A stretch of 64,000 bases of DNA from Dolomedes plantarius (taxonomy: Eukaryota > Arthropoda > Arachnida > Araneae > Dolomedidae), in contig OU015495.1 of assembly GCA_907164885.2 (NCBI GenBank), positions 217,501 to 281,500 of the forward strand, read 5' to 3'. Below are positions 39,606 through 51,112 of this stretch, in pieces; positions within the stretch are counted from its first letter, which is position 1; each line of letters opens with the position of its first letter. Under the pieces are notes generated by a model. That model saw nothing but the letters and a program-made list of their open reading frames with translations. It made no database searches and was not told the DNA's origin. Made by a program: the position numbers and the translations under genes.

Positions 39606-42600
39606 TATATATACACGTGCCGTTGGCCGGAAGAACGAATATGTAAGTTTTGCACGAATAGTGAGTAAAACTTGATCTCCTCTTGCCACCGGGCTAATTT
39701 ACCTGCTTCGAGATAAGAATCTTTGTCCTGGAAGACAGTCATTATGTAACACGGGACGTTTTCTTTGTTTGTCCTATTTTACAGTTTTTCAAAATTCTCT
39801 TGGTTGTGTGACATTGTGTAAGTTATGTTATCCCAATATTTTAAAATCATGACAAATTTTAACCTTTCATATGTTGGAAGCTTTAATATAAATGCAAGTA
39901 AATCGTAATAACTGTCACCTTTGCAAGGTTTAAAAGAAAAAAAATCTACGTCTGTATTTCAGGTACTATTTTTATGAAATAACAAACATTTTGCTTCATG
40001 GCATGGTTGAGCGAATTGCAAAAGTCACATGAGAATTAAGTGTTTGAAATATGAATAATTACTAAAGTTGTAACCAATTAAAAACTATCTGAAAACCGAC
40101 TGAAAGCAAATACAAAAATATTTTTCGTATGATTTATGGCATGCCAGATTCGGAATTGTCAATAACATATATTTGTCGTTTGTATTATGAACAGTTATTC
40201 AAGTAAAACAACTAAAAAAAGTACTCCAATTTAAGTAATAATTTTTTTTCATTTGAAAAACTGTGAAAATCATAACGGCTGATATCTAAACTTGTCTGCC
40301 TAGTCTTGATTCAATAAAGAAATCGATAGACACCATCATACAAATTTTGTATCACTTTCCTGAAATAGCAGAGATGCGAAATAGAAGAGCCATTATGTAA
40401 TTAGAGCAACTTGCAAATTCCCGTAGAACAATATGATCTCCAGGTTCAGTCAGCGATCAACTTCATTGTAATATTGTACATGTACTATTCTTGTAGAATA
40501 TAGTTAAATTGTCATTATCGAAAGAAGTACATAAGCTTGGGCCAGTTTTATTTACATTGGTTGTGCTCAGCCAGTTCTTATAAATCTATTACATTTAGAA
40601 GTATAACACATTGAAATAAATGCCATATACTACTAGAATGAAGGCACTTTCTTAATCAGTCAGATAAATATATTATTATTGGCTTTCCTTTATAATTCAT
40701 TAATCAAGCAAACATTTCAAAAGGACTTACCTGTGAAACAAGCTAAGTGGAAACTATACGCAAGGAAGTTAAGTCCAAGTTGTGCGCACCTTGATTCTTT
40801 TTTTCAAGCAAAAGGATAAGTAAAACCACTCAATTTGACTATTGAATCGTCTTTGACAGAAACCATCGTATTGGTACTTTTCGCTTCTTTTATCTGTTTA
40901 ATCTGGATGTTTATTGAATCGTTCATTTCTTTTTTCTGTCGGTATCGATGAAGCGTGAATAGTTCGACAGGATTTAGGAAACGCCTCTCAAAACATATAA
41001 TTGCGTTAGAGACGATTTGATTTAATAGTCAATAATCTTGGTAAGGAATCCTAAAAGGATATTCGAAATAATTGAAATAAGCATGCAGCTAACAGTCGTA
41101 GATAATTCACATACGGTAAGATTACTCAAGGAGCACTAATGCTTTTGTCTTTTATTATGCCTCTAGAATTATGCAGGCGAAAAATAAAAGACTGGTACAA
41201 TACTTTCAGGAAGTATTTTTAATGATAAAAAGTAGGCAAATATGCATTACATACTCATAATTACGATGTAAATTTTTTTGTGTACTAAAATACTCATAAT
41301 AACGTAGTAAATATTTATAACTATTTTAATACTTTTAAGAAGTACGTATTTAACTTTAATTTTGGGAATTTGTAAGCTTTTGGACTGTGTTTTTGAATAA
41401 TTTACCAGGGCGTAGAAAAAAAATCTCCGTCATAAAATAGATAGAATTCTCATTTTTCTTTTTGGAAGGAAATGATAAAAACTATCGTTCATGATTCTTT
41501 TTCTTGTATAAAGACCTATACTTTTATTTTACATGTTGTTTTCTATTTCAACCCATTTTAAAAGTGAACACGCAGAAATTAACAGGCAAAAAATATTTAT
41601 AAAATAGGTCTATCATAGTCAGTTTACAGGAATATCACAAGAATATAAAAATGTCCCCGAGAAATAGCCTGCCATTAGAAAAAAAAATTCCTCAAAATAT
41701 TTAATACTCATAAGCAAATTTTAGAACAAGAATCGCCTTTATTCTGGTTCGAGAAGGGGGATTTTATTTCTAAATGTGGAGAAAGGAAATTGATGAAAAA
41801 CACGATGGAATGATAAACAGTAGACACTTGAATACTTCATACAAGCTTAGACATGAAAAAGAAATGATGTATAACAGCTTTGATGAAGACATTATCTGTG
41901 ATTTACAAGGGATTTTGTAATGTTCCTCAGACTTTTGACATATCAATATGCATTCATAAGACATACTGGGTTACCTGAATTAGATTTAAGTTTTTTTAAT
42001 GAAAGAACAGTTCGATAAGTGGCAGAAATAGAGTCTTATAAACATATCGGAAGGCTGTGATTATATGCTTACTTTACTAGATACCCCAATATTCAATATT
42101 CTCAATGATATACACAGAAAAGTTTTAATACATAGATTTCCTAATAATCCATCTTGGCTGTACTTTTTTTCGAATACCTCTAAATATTATAGTTCGTGTA
42201 AAATTTCAGCACGTCGCATGAATTTATATTTAAGCATAATTTAAAATGCGCGCTATTCTAAATTAATTGTTATGGTGACAATGTGTGAATCTTCTTAACT
42301 AACGAAAGTATTCAAAACTGTGGAAAGAGGATAAGATAATATAAATAAAGGAAAATTTGATACACTGTGTAGCCCAAATGTGCCTGGACTTCCTCATTTG
42401 ATATTTTCTAAATATAACACGACAGTATTAATAAGATTGGGGGGGGGTCTTATTTTAGTTATTAATATTTTTATTGGACACGAGAATGTAAATATTTACG
42501 AATTTATCAAGAGGGGGGATATTAAATTCAGCTGCTGCAAAGATTAATTAAGGCAATCATTTTTCTAGCTGGGTGAAGGAAAATATTTGCATACAAGCTT

Positions 42601-42717
42601 TCCCTCATCAGAAATATCTTCTCGGGGAGGGTTTTAATCAATCATCGACTTTCGATGAATTTAAGACAGGCGGAATTGATTGTCAACGCCAATGATTAAC
42701 AAGTAATCGTTATCTAA
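39606..42717. other. Intergenic AT-rich DNA, no recognised feature
   Basis: Upstream of the minus-strand GMC gene. No coding frame above noise and no terminal repeats recognised. A G run at 42440-42448 is the only compositional feature. Regulatory sequence for the gene could lie here, but nothing specific is visible. Confidence 0.5.
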
Positions 42718-42845
42718 TGTGTAGGGATACGTAATTTACGAAATAGATGCGAATAAATGCGAAATTTACTGATATGAGCGAACAAATGCGAAAATTATTA
42801 TTTTACTACTTTTCGGTGAAAACTCGGTGATAAACGGCTTTTTAA

Positions 42846-45355
42846 CACTAGAACCGCGGGACTTTCGATATACCTAGAACCGCGGAGCGGGTCATTTTGA
42901 CCCTAGATTGTAAACTTATAAAATATGCACAAGCGCTTAATTTATTTAACTAAAACATTTTATTTTTTAAATAATAATCAATATTTCTCAGAATTTACAT
43001 TAAATAATTTATATAAATCAAGAGAAATGAACTTAATTTTTATAAAATTGTATTATTTAAACTTTTATGTCCTTGAGTATAATAACATGTCTCTTTAAAA
43101 AAGTATGACATAAATTTCCTAATTTCAACGAAAAAACAGAGCATCTCTTTTTAATATGTTTAGACATAATTTCAAAAAATTAAAATTTAAAAATTTTATC
43201 ATTTACTAAAAATTTTATCAGTACTTAGTTTTAGATTATAAAATCCAATTTATTGTATGAATTTTGTACAAAACTGATTAATAAGTTTTGTACATTTTCC
43301 ACAGATGGGTGCTTTACATTTTGAACAGATATCTAGAGTTTTATTTTCACATTTCAAAATGTGGCATCGGACTCGTTTACGGTTAATATTTGGTTGTCCG
43401 CCGTTTTTCATTGGTTGCTTCACATGCTCTTTTTGCCACCTTTTTATGTCGGAAGAGAACAAAATTTTCTCGCAATTCTTCAACCAAGTCTTGAATGAAT
43501 TGCCGTCTACTAATAGATTTTCCAGTTACAGCTTTATATAAAACCCAGGCATCGATTGCAGCAAGGTCCAAAATATTACAAAAAAACCTGCACCGGCCAC
43601 CTACGTGAAGCAGACATGACTGAAGCAGACGTGAAGCAGACATGGCAGAAATTTCCTTGCCATTTGTTTAATCACGTCTACACCACCGTATTTAGTTGCG
43701 TTGTAGAAAGCGATTGTATCAGGTAGTTTTTTTTGGGGTTATCTGCAATTTCTACGTTTGGATGGAGACTACTTAGCAACAAAACGGTTTTATCTTTTTT
43801 ACCTTGATAAACAGTTAGACTCATGTCTTTATGGGTTAGTACCGTAGTCGAATACCATGTGGATTTTAACATTTTTACAGAGACTAGTATTTCTCTTCAT
43901 GAGCGTTTTAGTTCCTACAAGGCTAGAGTTTTTGGATTTCAATGCCTCTGGAAGCTTCAGTGTCATGAAATAGTTGTTCGTAGTCGCATTTCTACCTTTG
44001 TTCTCATATGGACTTATTAGTCGCAGCACTACATGTTCAGAAAGAGACGTTGGATGGACTTTGGTTATCTTTTCCAACATACTGGAACCCATTTATCTGA
44101 TATTTTGAGTCAAATCTGCTGCCAACCAGAACTTGATTCCACATTTATCTGGTTTGTTTGGCATGTATTGGATAAATCTACATCTAGCTTTTGTAGGAAA
44201 TAATTGTTCATCTAGAGTTACATTAGGACCTGGTGTATAGTTAGTCTTTCAATTTTCCCTGAAACGATTCCAGATATCCGAAATAAAGGCAAATTTGTCT
44301 GTCTCTAGACGCTTTGATCTTGTTTATTTTATGTAGAAGCGTAAAAATCCCATTATTTCACGAAATTGGTCTCTTGACATTGTATTTTGGAAAAATGGTG
44401 GTCCTCAGTTCTTTGACCACAAGCTATCCAGTTGAAGTCCTTTTGCACAATATATACCACGTGCATATAAAATTTATATAAAAGCATCTATTTCTTCTAA
44501 TGTTATATTTCATTCTCCTTCCTGAATCTGCCGATGAGTTTCATCTTCAATACATTTCTTTATGTGTTTCAATATCCATTCATCTATAAAAAGTCTCCAA
44601 GCACTTGAAGAACTGTTGTCGATAACATTGCGTTTAGCATGTGGTGTTGGGCCCCCAACTTCGTTCAAAATATTAGTCCAGGGATTGTTAGAGCATTGCC
44701 AGAGTCATCTTCACTTTAATTCTCTTTATCCGAATCCAAATTTTATTCATTAGCAGGTAGGTATTCATCCTCACTACTCAAAATCGAATCTTGAGAAACC
44801 TTCTTTTTCCGAACCTTCTGAATCCTTTTCAGATAATTGTTTTAAATATTCTAAAGCTTCCTGAACAGCAAGATTACGGCGTCGTGACATAGTTTTTATA
44901 CATATACTAATTACAGAATAAAAACAACTTCAAAAAGTCTTCTAAATATTCGCAGTGATTTTTCACTGGATTCGAACGTAGTTCGTGTTTCAAACCTAAT
45001 ATAATGACCTTGACTGAAAACCCTTCACTATTCCCCCTTCTGTTACAGTCCATTTAAGGAATTCTAGGGTGGGGTAGAAGTATTTTACGGTTCCATTTCG
45101 AAAAATTGCATCTGTTTTTCGTTATTTGCGCATTAACAATTCTTACGGGTCAAATTGACCCGCTCCGCGGTTCTAGGTATAAGTGTTAATAATCGGAAAA
45201 ATATTTATGTTACGAATTTTTAAATTTGGTAAATTGTTGTTCACCTTAAAATATTAAAAGTCAAAAAAGGAATTGTTTTTTCAATCGATACTTTTCGCGT
45301 GCTGATAAAGTAAACATCGTTTTGGGTCAAATTGACCCGCTCCGCGGTTCTAGTG
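42846..45355 (-). mobile_element. piggyBac element with TTAA target duplication
   Basis: Inverted ends CACTAGAACCGCGG with TTAA at 42842-42845 and 45356-45359. Near both ends GGGTCA(T/A)TTTGACCC and CCGCGGAGCGGGTCA recur, giving sub-terminal repeats (42885-42905, 45145-45185). 2510 bp, minus-strand decayed transposase. Confidence 0.95.
43250..44890 (-). pseudogene. piggyBac transposase, many frameshifts
   Basis: Start near 44890: MSRRRNLAVQEALEYLKQLS with an acidic N-terminus. Recognisable later: YENKGRNATTNNYFMTLKL then ALKSKNSSLVGTKTL (43829-44092); DMSLTVYQGKKDKTVLLLSS (about 43720-43830); DAWVLYKAVTGKSISRRQF (about 43500-43560); and a C-terminal Cys-rich module RVRCHILKCENKTLDICSKC with CGKCTK (43250-43380), the piggyBac zinc-binding tail. 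Broken into at least five frames. Confidence 0.88.
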
Positions 45356-45663
45356 TTAAGCGAAATTAGATAATAATAGTAATAATTTATTAACAAAATT
45401 GCTTCTCTAATGCTAAGTGTCCACTTGTGACAAAACAGTCTCGAGAGTAATCTCGACACTATACTCACAAATGGATAGGGGCCTGAGAGCGCCCTCTGTC
45501 ACAAGAGGACATGCTCATTTATGCTCTCGTGACTTAGTCTCCAGTCTTCCGTCAGTATTGGAAGATTGGAAGTTTTTGTCAGAGCTGAAAATCGATTTCA
45601 TTCTTTTATTTTATTTATATTTTTATTTCGCAATAAATATAAATCGGTAAATAATTTTTCAAA

Positions 45664-46081
45664 ATGAGTGGAAAGAAGTTTGTACCAGAAAAAAAAGAGT
45701 GGACTGATGATGAAGTGTTGGAGTTAATCCATCTTTATGAGGAACAGGAGTTTTTATGGAGCGTAAAACATAAATTATACAGGAATCGCGAAAAAAAGCA
45801 TGTTCGAAGAATTTGCGACAAAATTAAAAAACTGTGATGGTCATTTTCTTTTGTTTCTTCCCTTTAGTTGTAAGTTGGTACTTTTAGCGTATTATTCGTT
45901 TATTTGTGAGTCTGTTGCAGCTATGTTTTGTAGGGCTGTACAACAATTAAATTTTGAGTTTTACTGTACAATCACAAAGTTGTTTTGTTTTTTTAACCCT
46001 ATTTTGTTAGGTCAAAAACTTGGATATACGTATGCAGTTTGTAGCATTGAAAATAAAATTAAGCTGAAGGAAAAGATGTAG
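45664..46081 (+). pseudogene. Harbinger-associated Myb/MADF-like protein, frameshifted
   Basis: MSGKKFVPEKKEWTDDEVLE then IHLYEEQEFLWSVKHKLY matches the start of a trihelix/MADF DNA-binding domain. A +1 shift near 45797 moves to MFEEFATKLKN, after which the frame runs into non-domain sequence to 46081. In intact elements this protein assists the transposase in nuclear entry and DNA binding. Confidence 0.65.
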
Positions 46082-46145
46082 TCATAAAAAATACCTAAAA
46101 TATGTAGCGGGACTCTACTGTTCTTGAATATTCGCTTTGAATATA

Positions 46146-47594
46146 CAGTGGACGCTCGTTAATTCGAATTCGAAGGTTCCGAGAAAAAAGTTCGAATTAT
46201 CCGAAGTTCGAATTATCCGATGTTAAGAGAAAATATATAACTTTAAATGTGTATCACTGAAGAAGAAACTCTCCTGGTATGTATAACCCCAGAAAATATT
46301 TTATACTATGTTATCTAACGTTAAACATATTAAAAAGCAATACAGACTTACCTTAATCATAAAATGAAGCAGAAGATATGCAGTATAAAATAAACTTTTA
46401 TTAAAAATATGAATTACACTTTGGGGGAAAAACTGTAAAATGGATGTTTGGTTCTATTTATGATGCCTACCTTGTTCAACCAGCTTCTCGATTTGAAGTA
46501 AACATTTCAATTCATTTTCAGAGGAAGGTTCCATCTGAATAAATGCTATCAGAATTTTAATAGAGTCCATTATGGCTTTGTCCATTATGGCCGCATTAAA
46601 AATATCTTTCGGCAGGTAAGTAGAGAAAAGCCCTGGCAGTTTCCTACCGAAATTAGTGCATACGTCTTCGTTTACATCAGAGCTTTGGCCACATACAGTT
46701 TGATAAGAAATATTTTGCCTTGACTTAAATAGAGAAAGCCATCCATCACTGCATTTAAATTCTTCAATACCCATTCGACTTGCCAATTCATCAGCCTTCG
46801 TCAGCACTAGGGGTCCATTTATCGGAAAATTTTGAGATCAAACATCCTGGGACCATAGCAGTAGAGCTTTTTCTAGAACTTCTTGGGACGCATTTCCCAT
46901 GCGTTTCCTTCCTTTAGCAAATTTTGATTTTTCCCATGAATCTAAATTTGACTCCTTGTTTTTCAAATTAGTTGACAAGGCATTTTTTTTAATTCCATAG
47001 TCAGCTGCTAACTTTGTTTTACATTCGCCATTCTCTACTTTCTTTAAAATTTCTATCTTTGTCTCCAAAGTTAGGGTTTTGTACTTTCCCCGTGTAGACA
47101 TCCTGAATTTTTACACGTTCACACCACACAATGAGGAAGAAAAACTAGACCACATTAACTTGCCTGCACTGCAGTTATAACTGACGCAGCTCCCTAGAAT
47201 CTGTAGTAAAGACTAGTTTTTCTGAAATTCTAAGAAAATCGATCGAAATAAAGGAAAATTGCTTTTTCCGTTTAGCACTAATAAGAAGGACAATAGCTAC
47301 TAACGTTTAGCGGACATCCAATAGTCTAGGAATGCAGGCATGTAACTTTTACACAGAAGAGAAATTTTGACACACAAAATAATAAATACAGTGTGCATTT
47401 TCTCCATTAAACGAGGAAAAAGAATTTTTTTTGTCAAATTTTTAGTTCGAATTAACCGAAGTGATAAAAATTTAGTTCGAATTAATGAGATTTTTTTAAC
47501 ATTAACTCCAATACAAGTTTTTTGGGGCCTTTGGATTAGTTCGAATTAACCGAAAGTTCGAATTTACCGAGTTCGAATTAACGAGCGTCCACTG
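46146..47594 (-). mobile_element. Tigger/pogo-like element (copy 1), core deleted
   Basis: Inverted ends CAGTGGACGCTCGTTAATTC with repeated sub-terminal GTTCGAATTA motifs; TA at 46144-46145 and 47595-47596. 1449 bp. The minus-strand gene has the DNA-binding part and C-terminus but no DDE domain. Inserted in the Harbinger element just past a splice donor. Confidence 0.92.
46454..47101 (-). pseudogene. Tigger-like transposase lacking its catalytic core
   Basis: MSTRGKYKTLTLETKIEILK opens a CENP-B-type helix-turn-helix (KLAADYGIKKNALSTNLKN, up to 46838). After a frameshift, the second DNA-binding helix block ADELASRMGIEEFKCSDGWL SLFKSR is read (46700-46800; here split to stay short). The text then jumps to a C-terminal-like tail ending EQGRHHK. 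No DDE triad. Confidence 0.8.
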
Positions 47595-47601
47595 TACTTA
47601 C

Positions 47602-48399
47602 CTGAAGCCAGGAAACGAAGTGTGACCATAAATTTTTCATGAACAGGAATTGCATCCCGTAATTTTGTATCTTGCTTGACAATATGGTGTTTTACTAAAT
47701 TTAGAAGCAGTTCAAATTGAACTGCAGACCCTAGGCGTAGCGTCGATAGCGGGGAAGGTGGGGGGACGTCCCCCCCCCCCCCAACTTAACTTGAAATAAA
47801 TTAAAAGTTAATAAAAGTTCAGTTAAAATCGAAAAATTGTAGAAACCTTTTAAGGAAGTTGGTTTTTTCCCGCTTTTTCAAACTCTGAAACTGAAGATTC
47901 CGATTATGTCTTTAGCCTTAACATAGATTTTAACAATGATATGATCCATAACAAAAATTCAATGCTATATTTTTACACATTTTAGTTATATTATATTTAT
48001 TTTCTCATTGTATAACTAATGAATATTATTCAAACATAATTTCTATTGTTATTCAATTTCGAAAAAATCATATTATTTCATATTTTAAGGGCCGTCCAGC
48101 AGTCAATGAGCTGAGGAGGGCCCTAACTGAAATCAGTTCGTGTTCCCCCCCCAAAAAAATAAATAAATAAATAAATAAATAAAAGTTAGAAGCACGCTGC
48201 GCCTATACTGCAGACATCCGAAAGAAATTTCTGAACTGTTGTGCATCTTCCAACCGCAACTCATTTACAAGTGTTGAATAAGTTCCGAATTCAATTCGTC
48301 GATGCGCCCAATTTCTTACCCAACACTCCTTTTTTTCACTTTCAGCTTTTTCTCAATTTTATACGCAATTATAAAAGCTAGGGCTTGACGCGAATCCAT
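47602..48399 (-). pseudogene. Harbinger transposase N-terminal exon, split by a MITE
   Basis: Starts MDSRQALAFIIAYKIEKKLK at 48399. After a frameshift it reads WVRNWAHRRIEFGTYSTLVN and LRLEDAQQFRNFFRMSA, the Harbinger 'R-R...G-x-Y-x-x-L...F-R-M-S' block. It is interrupted by the MITE at 47730-48206, then continues VQFELLLNLVKHHIVKQDTK to LRFLASG and a GTAAG donor at 47601. The downstream exon with the DDE residues is missing. Confidence 0.82.
47730..48206. mobile_element. MITE, TIR (C/A)TAGGCGTAGCG, with 9-bp target duplication (copy 2)
   Basis: Inverted ends CTAGGCGTAGCGTCG and ATAGGCGCAGCGTGC. ACTGCAGAC is repeated exactly at 47721-47729 and 48207-48215, and the empty site is confirmed by the Harbinger coding frame running across it. 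Internal sequence matches copy 1 (34615-35055) in opposite orientation. 477 bp, non-coding, with G/C homopolymers and an AAAT repeat near the right end. Confidence 0.92.
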
Positions 48400-48606
48400 T
48401 TGAGAAGAAAAAATAAAAAATAAATTGCTATTAAATCACACAACTGTCTTCGAGTTCACTCTCAAGTCGACACGAAATGTTCCTGGTCACGAGACTGCAG
48501 CGACCTTCGAGTCTATCGAACCTATCTCGAGAGCGTAAGTAATCTCAACTGGACAACACCCTGAGATTAATCTCGAGACTTTCTCTCACGTGGACACTTA
48601 GAATAA

Positions 48607-48794
48607 GACTATCCACGGTCTTTAACTGAGAGATCTCAAGTTCGAAACTTGCTTATCACTTATTGCTAAAGACTTAAGGAAGAGACTGTTGCGGCTACTA
48701 CAATGTTAGCTTTTAACTAAGAATTTTGACACTTACCTAACCAAGTAATTAAAATCGTGATTTTTTTAATAAATGCAAAATTTTTGAATGAATA
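48607..48794. other. Short stretch between nested elements
   Basis: Contains TCAAGTTCGAAACTTG (a near-palindrome, also B-box-like) at about 48627-48642. If the hAT shell is real, this is part of it. Confidence 0.35.
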
Positions 48795-48796
48795 TA

Positions 48797-49265
48797 CAGT
48801 GAATGCTCGTTAATTCGAACTCAAAGGTTCCCATAAAAAAGTTCGAATTATCCGAAGTTCGAATTATCCGATATTAAGAGAAAATATATAACTTTAAATG
48901 TGTATCGCTGAAGAAGAAACTCTCCTAGTATGTATAACCCCAGAAAATATATAATACTATGTTATCTAAAGTTAAACATATTGAAAAGCAATACAGACTT
49001 ACCTTAATCATAAAATGAAGCAGAAAATATGCAGTATAAAATAAACTTTTATTAAAAATATGAATTACACTTTGGGGAAAAACTGTAAAATGGATGTTTG
49101 GTTCTGTTTATGATGCCTACATTGTTCAGCCAGCTTCTCGATTTGAAGTAAACATTTTAATTCGTTTTCAGAGGAAGGGTCCATCTGAATAAATGCTTTC
49201 AGAGTTTTAATAGAGTCCATTATCGCTTTGTCCATTATGGCCGCATTAAAAATATCTTTGTGTGA
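48797..49265 (-). mobile_element. Tigger/pogo-like element (copy 2), truncated
   Basis: Starts CAGTGAATGCTCGTTAATTC after TA and follows copy 1 (46146-46610) nearly base for base through the complement of the transposase tail, then stops. Divergence from copy 1 is a few percent by eye. Confidence 0.9.
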
Positions 49266-49312
49266 AATATCTTATTAAAAATATCTTTGTTGTTAAAAAT
49301 ATCTTTGTGTCA
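49245..49312. repeat. Short tandem repeat at the truncation point
   Basis: TTAAAAATATCTTTGTG-like units occur three times at the broken end of Tigger copy 2, suggesting slippage or end repair at the junction. Confidence 0.75.
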
Positions 49313-49529
49313 AAATGTGCGGGTGGGGTCCCGTCCCCGGCTAGCCGCGCGATGTGTCCGTCTAACTGTGAAATTCGGAGATGACCACTGCCTGTGCCAT
49401 GGGAGTCGTGGTAAATAAAAACTGCTTTATAACCAGCTAACAGCCTTCCTTTCGAGTATCAACTTAGTCGACTCTCCATTGTGTTGTTTCTCCGTCAACC
49501 CTGCTACGACGACACTCAGCCCAGTTTTC

Positions 49530-49535
<6 letters not shown>
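49309..49535 (+). mobile_element. Possible solo LTR or LTR fragment
   Basis: GC-richer than its surroundings, begins TGTCAAAATGTGCG, contains TAAATAAAAACTGC (polyadenylation-like) and ends CATTACA, so it has TG...CA limits over about 227 bp. No target duplication or internal retroelement sequence visible. Confidence 0.35.

Positions 49536-49600
<65 letters not shown>
49536..49600. repeat. (CA)n(TA)n compound microsatellite
   Basis: About 14 CA units followed by about 17 TA units. Confidence 0.95.
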
Positions 49601-49603
<3 letters not shown>

Positions 49604-49683
49604 CAAATAAAGGCGAAATTTTATTTATTGTAATTTTTTTGGCGAAATTTCGATATTTTTTATGCGAAATTTACGTACCCCTA

Positions 49684-51110
49684 CTAGTAAGTATTAAATA
49701 AAAAATGCAAGTTATTTTTAAGGGGCCCCTCTTTATTCTTTCAATATATACTCTATTCATTATTTATTAGTCAAAAGTGGTTTATACTAAAATCATACTA
49801 ATTCCTACAATAATCCCTATTTTCTATGCAAATTTCCGTAGCAAAAGAATGAAATATATATTTTAGGGACACTTGCTCTCCTTAAAAACCCGTTTCACCT
49901 ACAATTTTTGTGATGTTATTTAGAGTATTATCGCACTGTTGCACAGCTTCACAAATTTTGAGCAGCAAAGCGGAACGACAACTATGCATTAGTTACATCT
50001 CATTTACCAAGAATTATATGATTAAAATCTCTATGCGGAAAAATTTTTCTTTGAAAAACCACGGAAATTTGTAACAATTCCTATCCAGCAGAATATCTCG
50101 ATTTTAAACTATACTTTACTAGTCACTTTGTAAATGATTATTCAGTTACATTTATCGAATAATCTCTGAAGCTCTGTCATCTGTTAAACAGAGCTTTAGA
50201 GATTAAGTCAGGCTTAGAGTAACTACCACAATATTTTCTCACTGCCTGAGCGTGAGAAAATTCGAAGAATTTTACATGTGTTCTGTAAGTGACTGTTCCC
50301 GATTTTATCTCAATTTTAATTTAACTGAAATAGTCTCTTTCACTCTTAGGTAATTTCAATATTTTGTAATAAGACCATTCAAACTTAATGTTTTCAATCT
50401 TTGAAGGATGTAGTGTTACTCCTCATAACTACAGAACAATTCAATCTTATGTGAGACTTTTTCGAGGTGTTGTGGGACAATAATTAATATTCATAGATTT
50501 TAACACGCGACCTCATCGATGCAGACTGATCAACGATTAATCGTAGCTTTCGAGTATGAGTCCTACTGATCATGCGTGCGATGCATTTGGAGGACGAACT
50601 ATAACTCGCTGCCCAGACAAGGTCCATTTCTAAAAGGAAAACCGCTCTACGGCAGGAATGAGACTTATTGGCCCCACAGCACAGGAAAAACCCAACACAG
50701 CATGAAATTTAGTGCCAGGCTTGTGAGTGGTTACCGTTCCTTTTATGTACGCCTTTGAATCAGTGTTTTCAGATATATTTTGTTTTCCTACTAAAATAAA
50801 AATCTTAATTTTTTTAATTGTTTTTCATTACAAAAGTATAATTTGTACAATAAATTTATTTTTTCCTTTCGGTCTGTCAATCGACTTGAGATCACTACTT
50901 ATTACACAAGCACACTAAGTTTATTTCCATTCCAGTTTTTGATTCGTGAAATATTCACAAGGGGAGAGTTGTGTTTAACTATTTGGAGTAGAACTATTCT
51001 TCTTGTCATTCATTTCTGATAAGAAGAATTTCTTAATAACATAAGAAACGGGGACACATTATTTTTACTGTGAGGAGGGAGATCATAAAAAGCAACAGAG
51101 CATATTAAAT
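49684..51110. other. AT-rich DNA, no recognised feature
   Basis: No terminal repeats and no coding frame with a domain. Confidence 0.5.
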
Positions 51111-51112
51111 TA

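Larger units (their letters stand above)
45411..48603. mobile_element. PIF/Harbinger element with TAA duplication, carrying two insertions
   Basis: Ends TGCTAAGTGTCCACTTG and (inverted) TTCTAAGTGTCCACGTG, with TAA at 45408-45410 and 48604-48606, the PIF/Harbinger target. It has the two-gene layout of the superfamily: a Myb/MADF-like gene on plus and the transposase on minus. A Tigger-like element and a MITE have inserted into it. Confidence 0.88.
42722..49683. mobile_element. Possible outermost hAT-like shell of a nested TE block
   Basis: Left TAGGGATACGTAATTTACG and right (inverted) TAGGGGTACGTAAATTTCGC face each other 7 kb apart, each followed inward by GCGAAATTT-type phrases. The presumed 8-bp target duplications match at only 5 of 8 bases. 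If the nested elements are removed, about 1 kb remains. Tentative. Confidence 0.4.
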
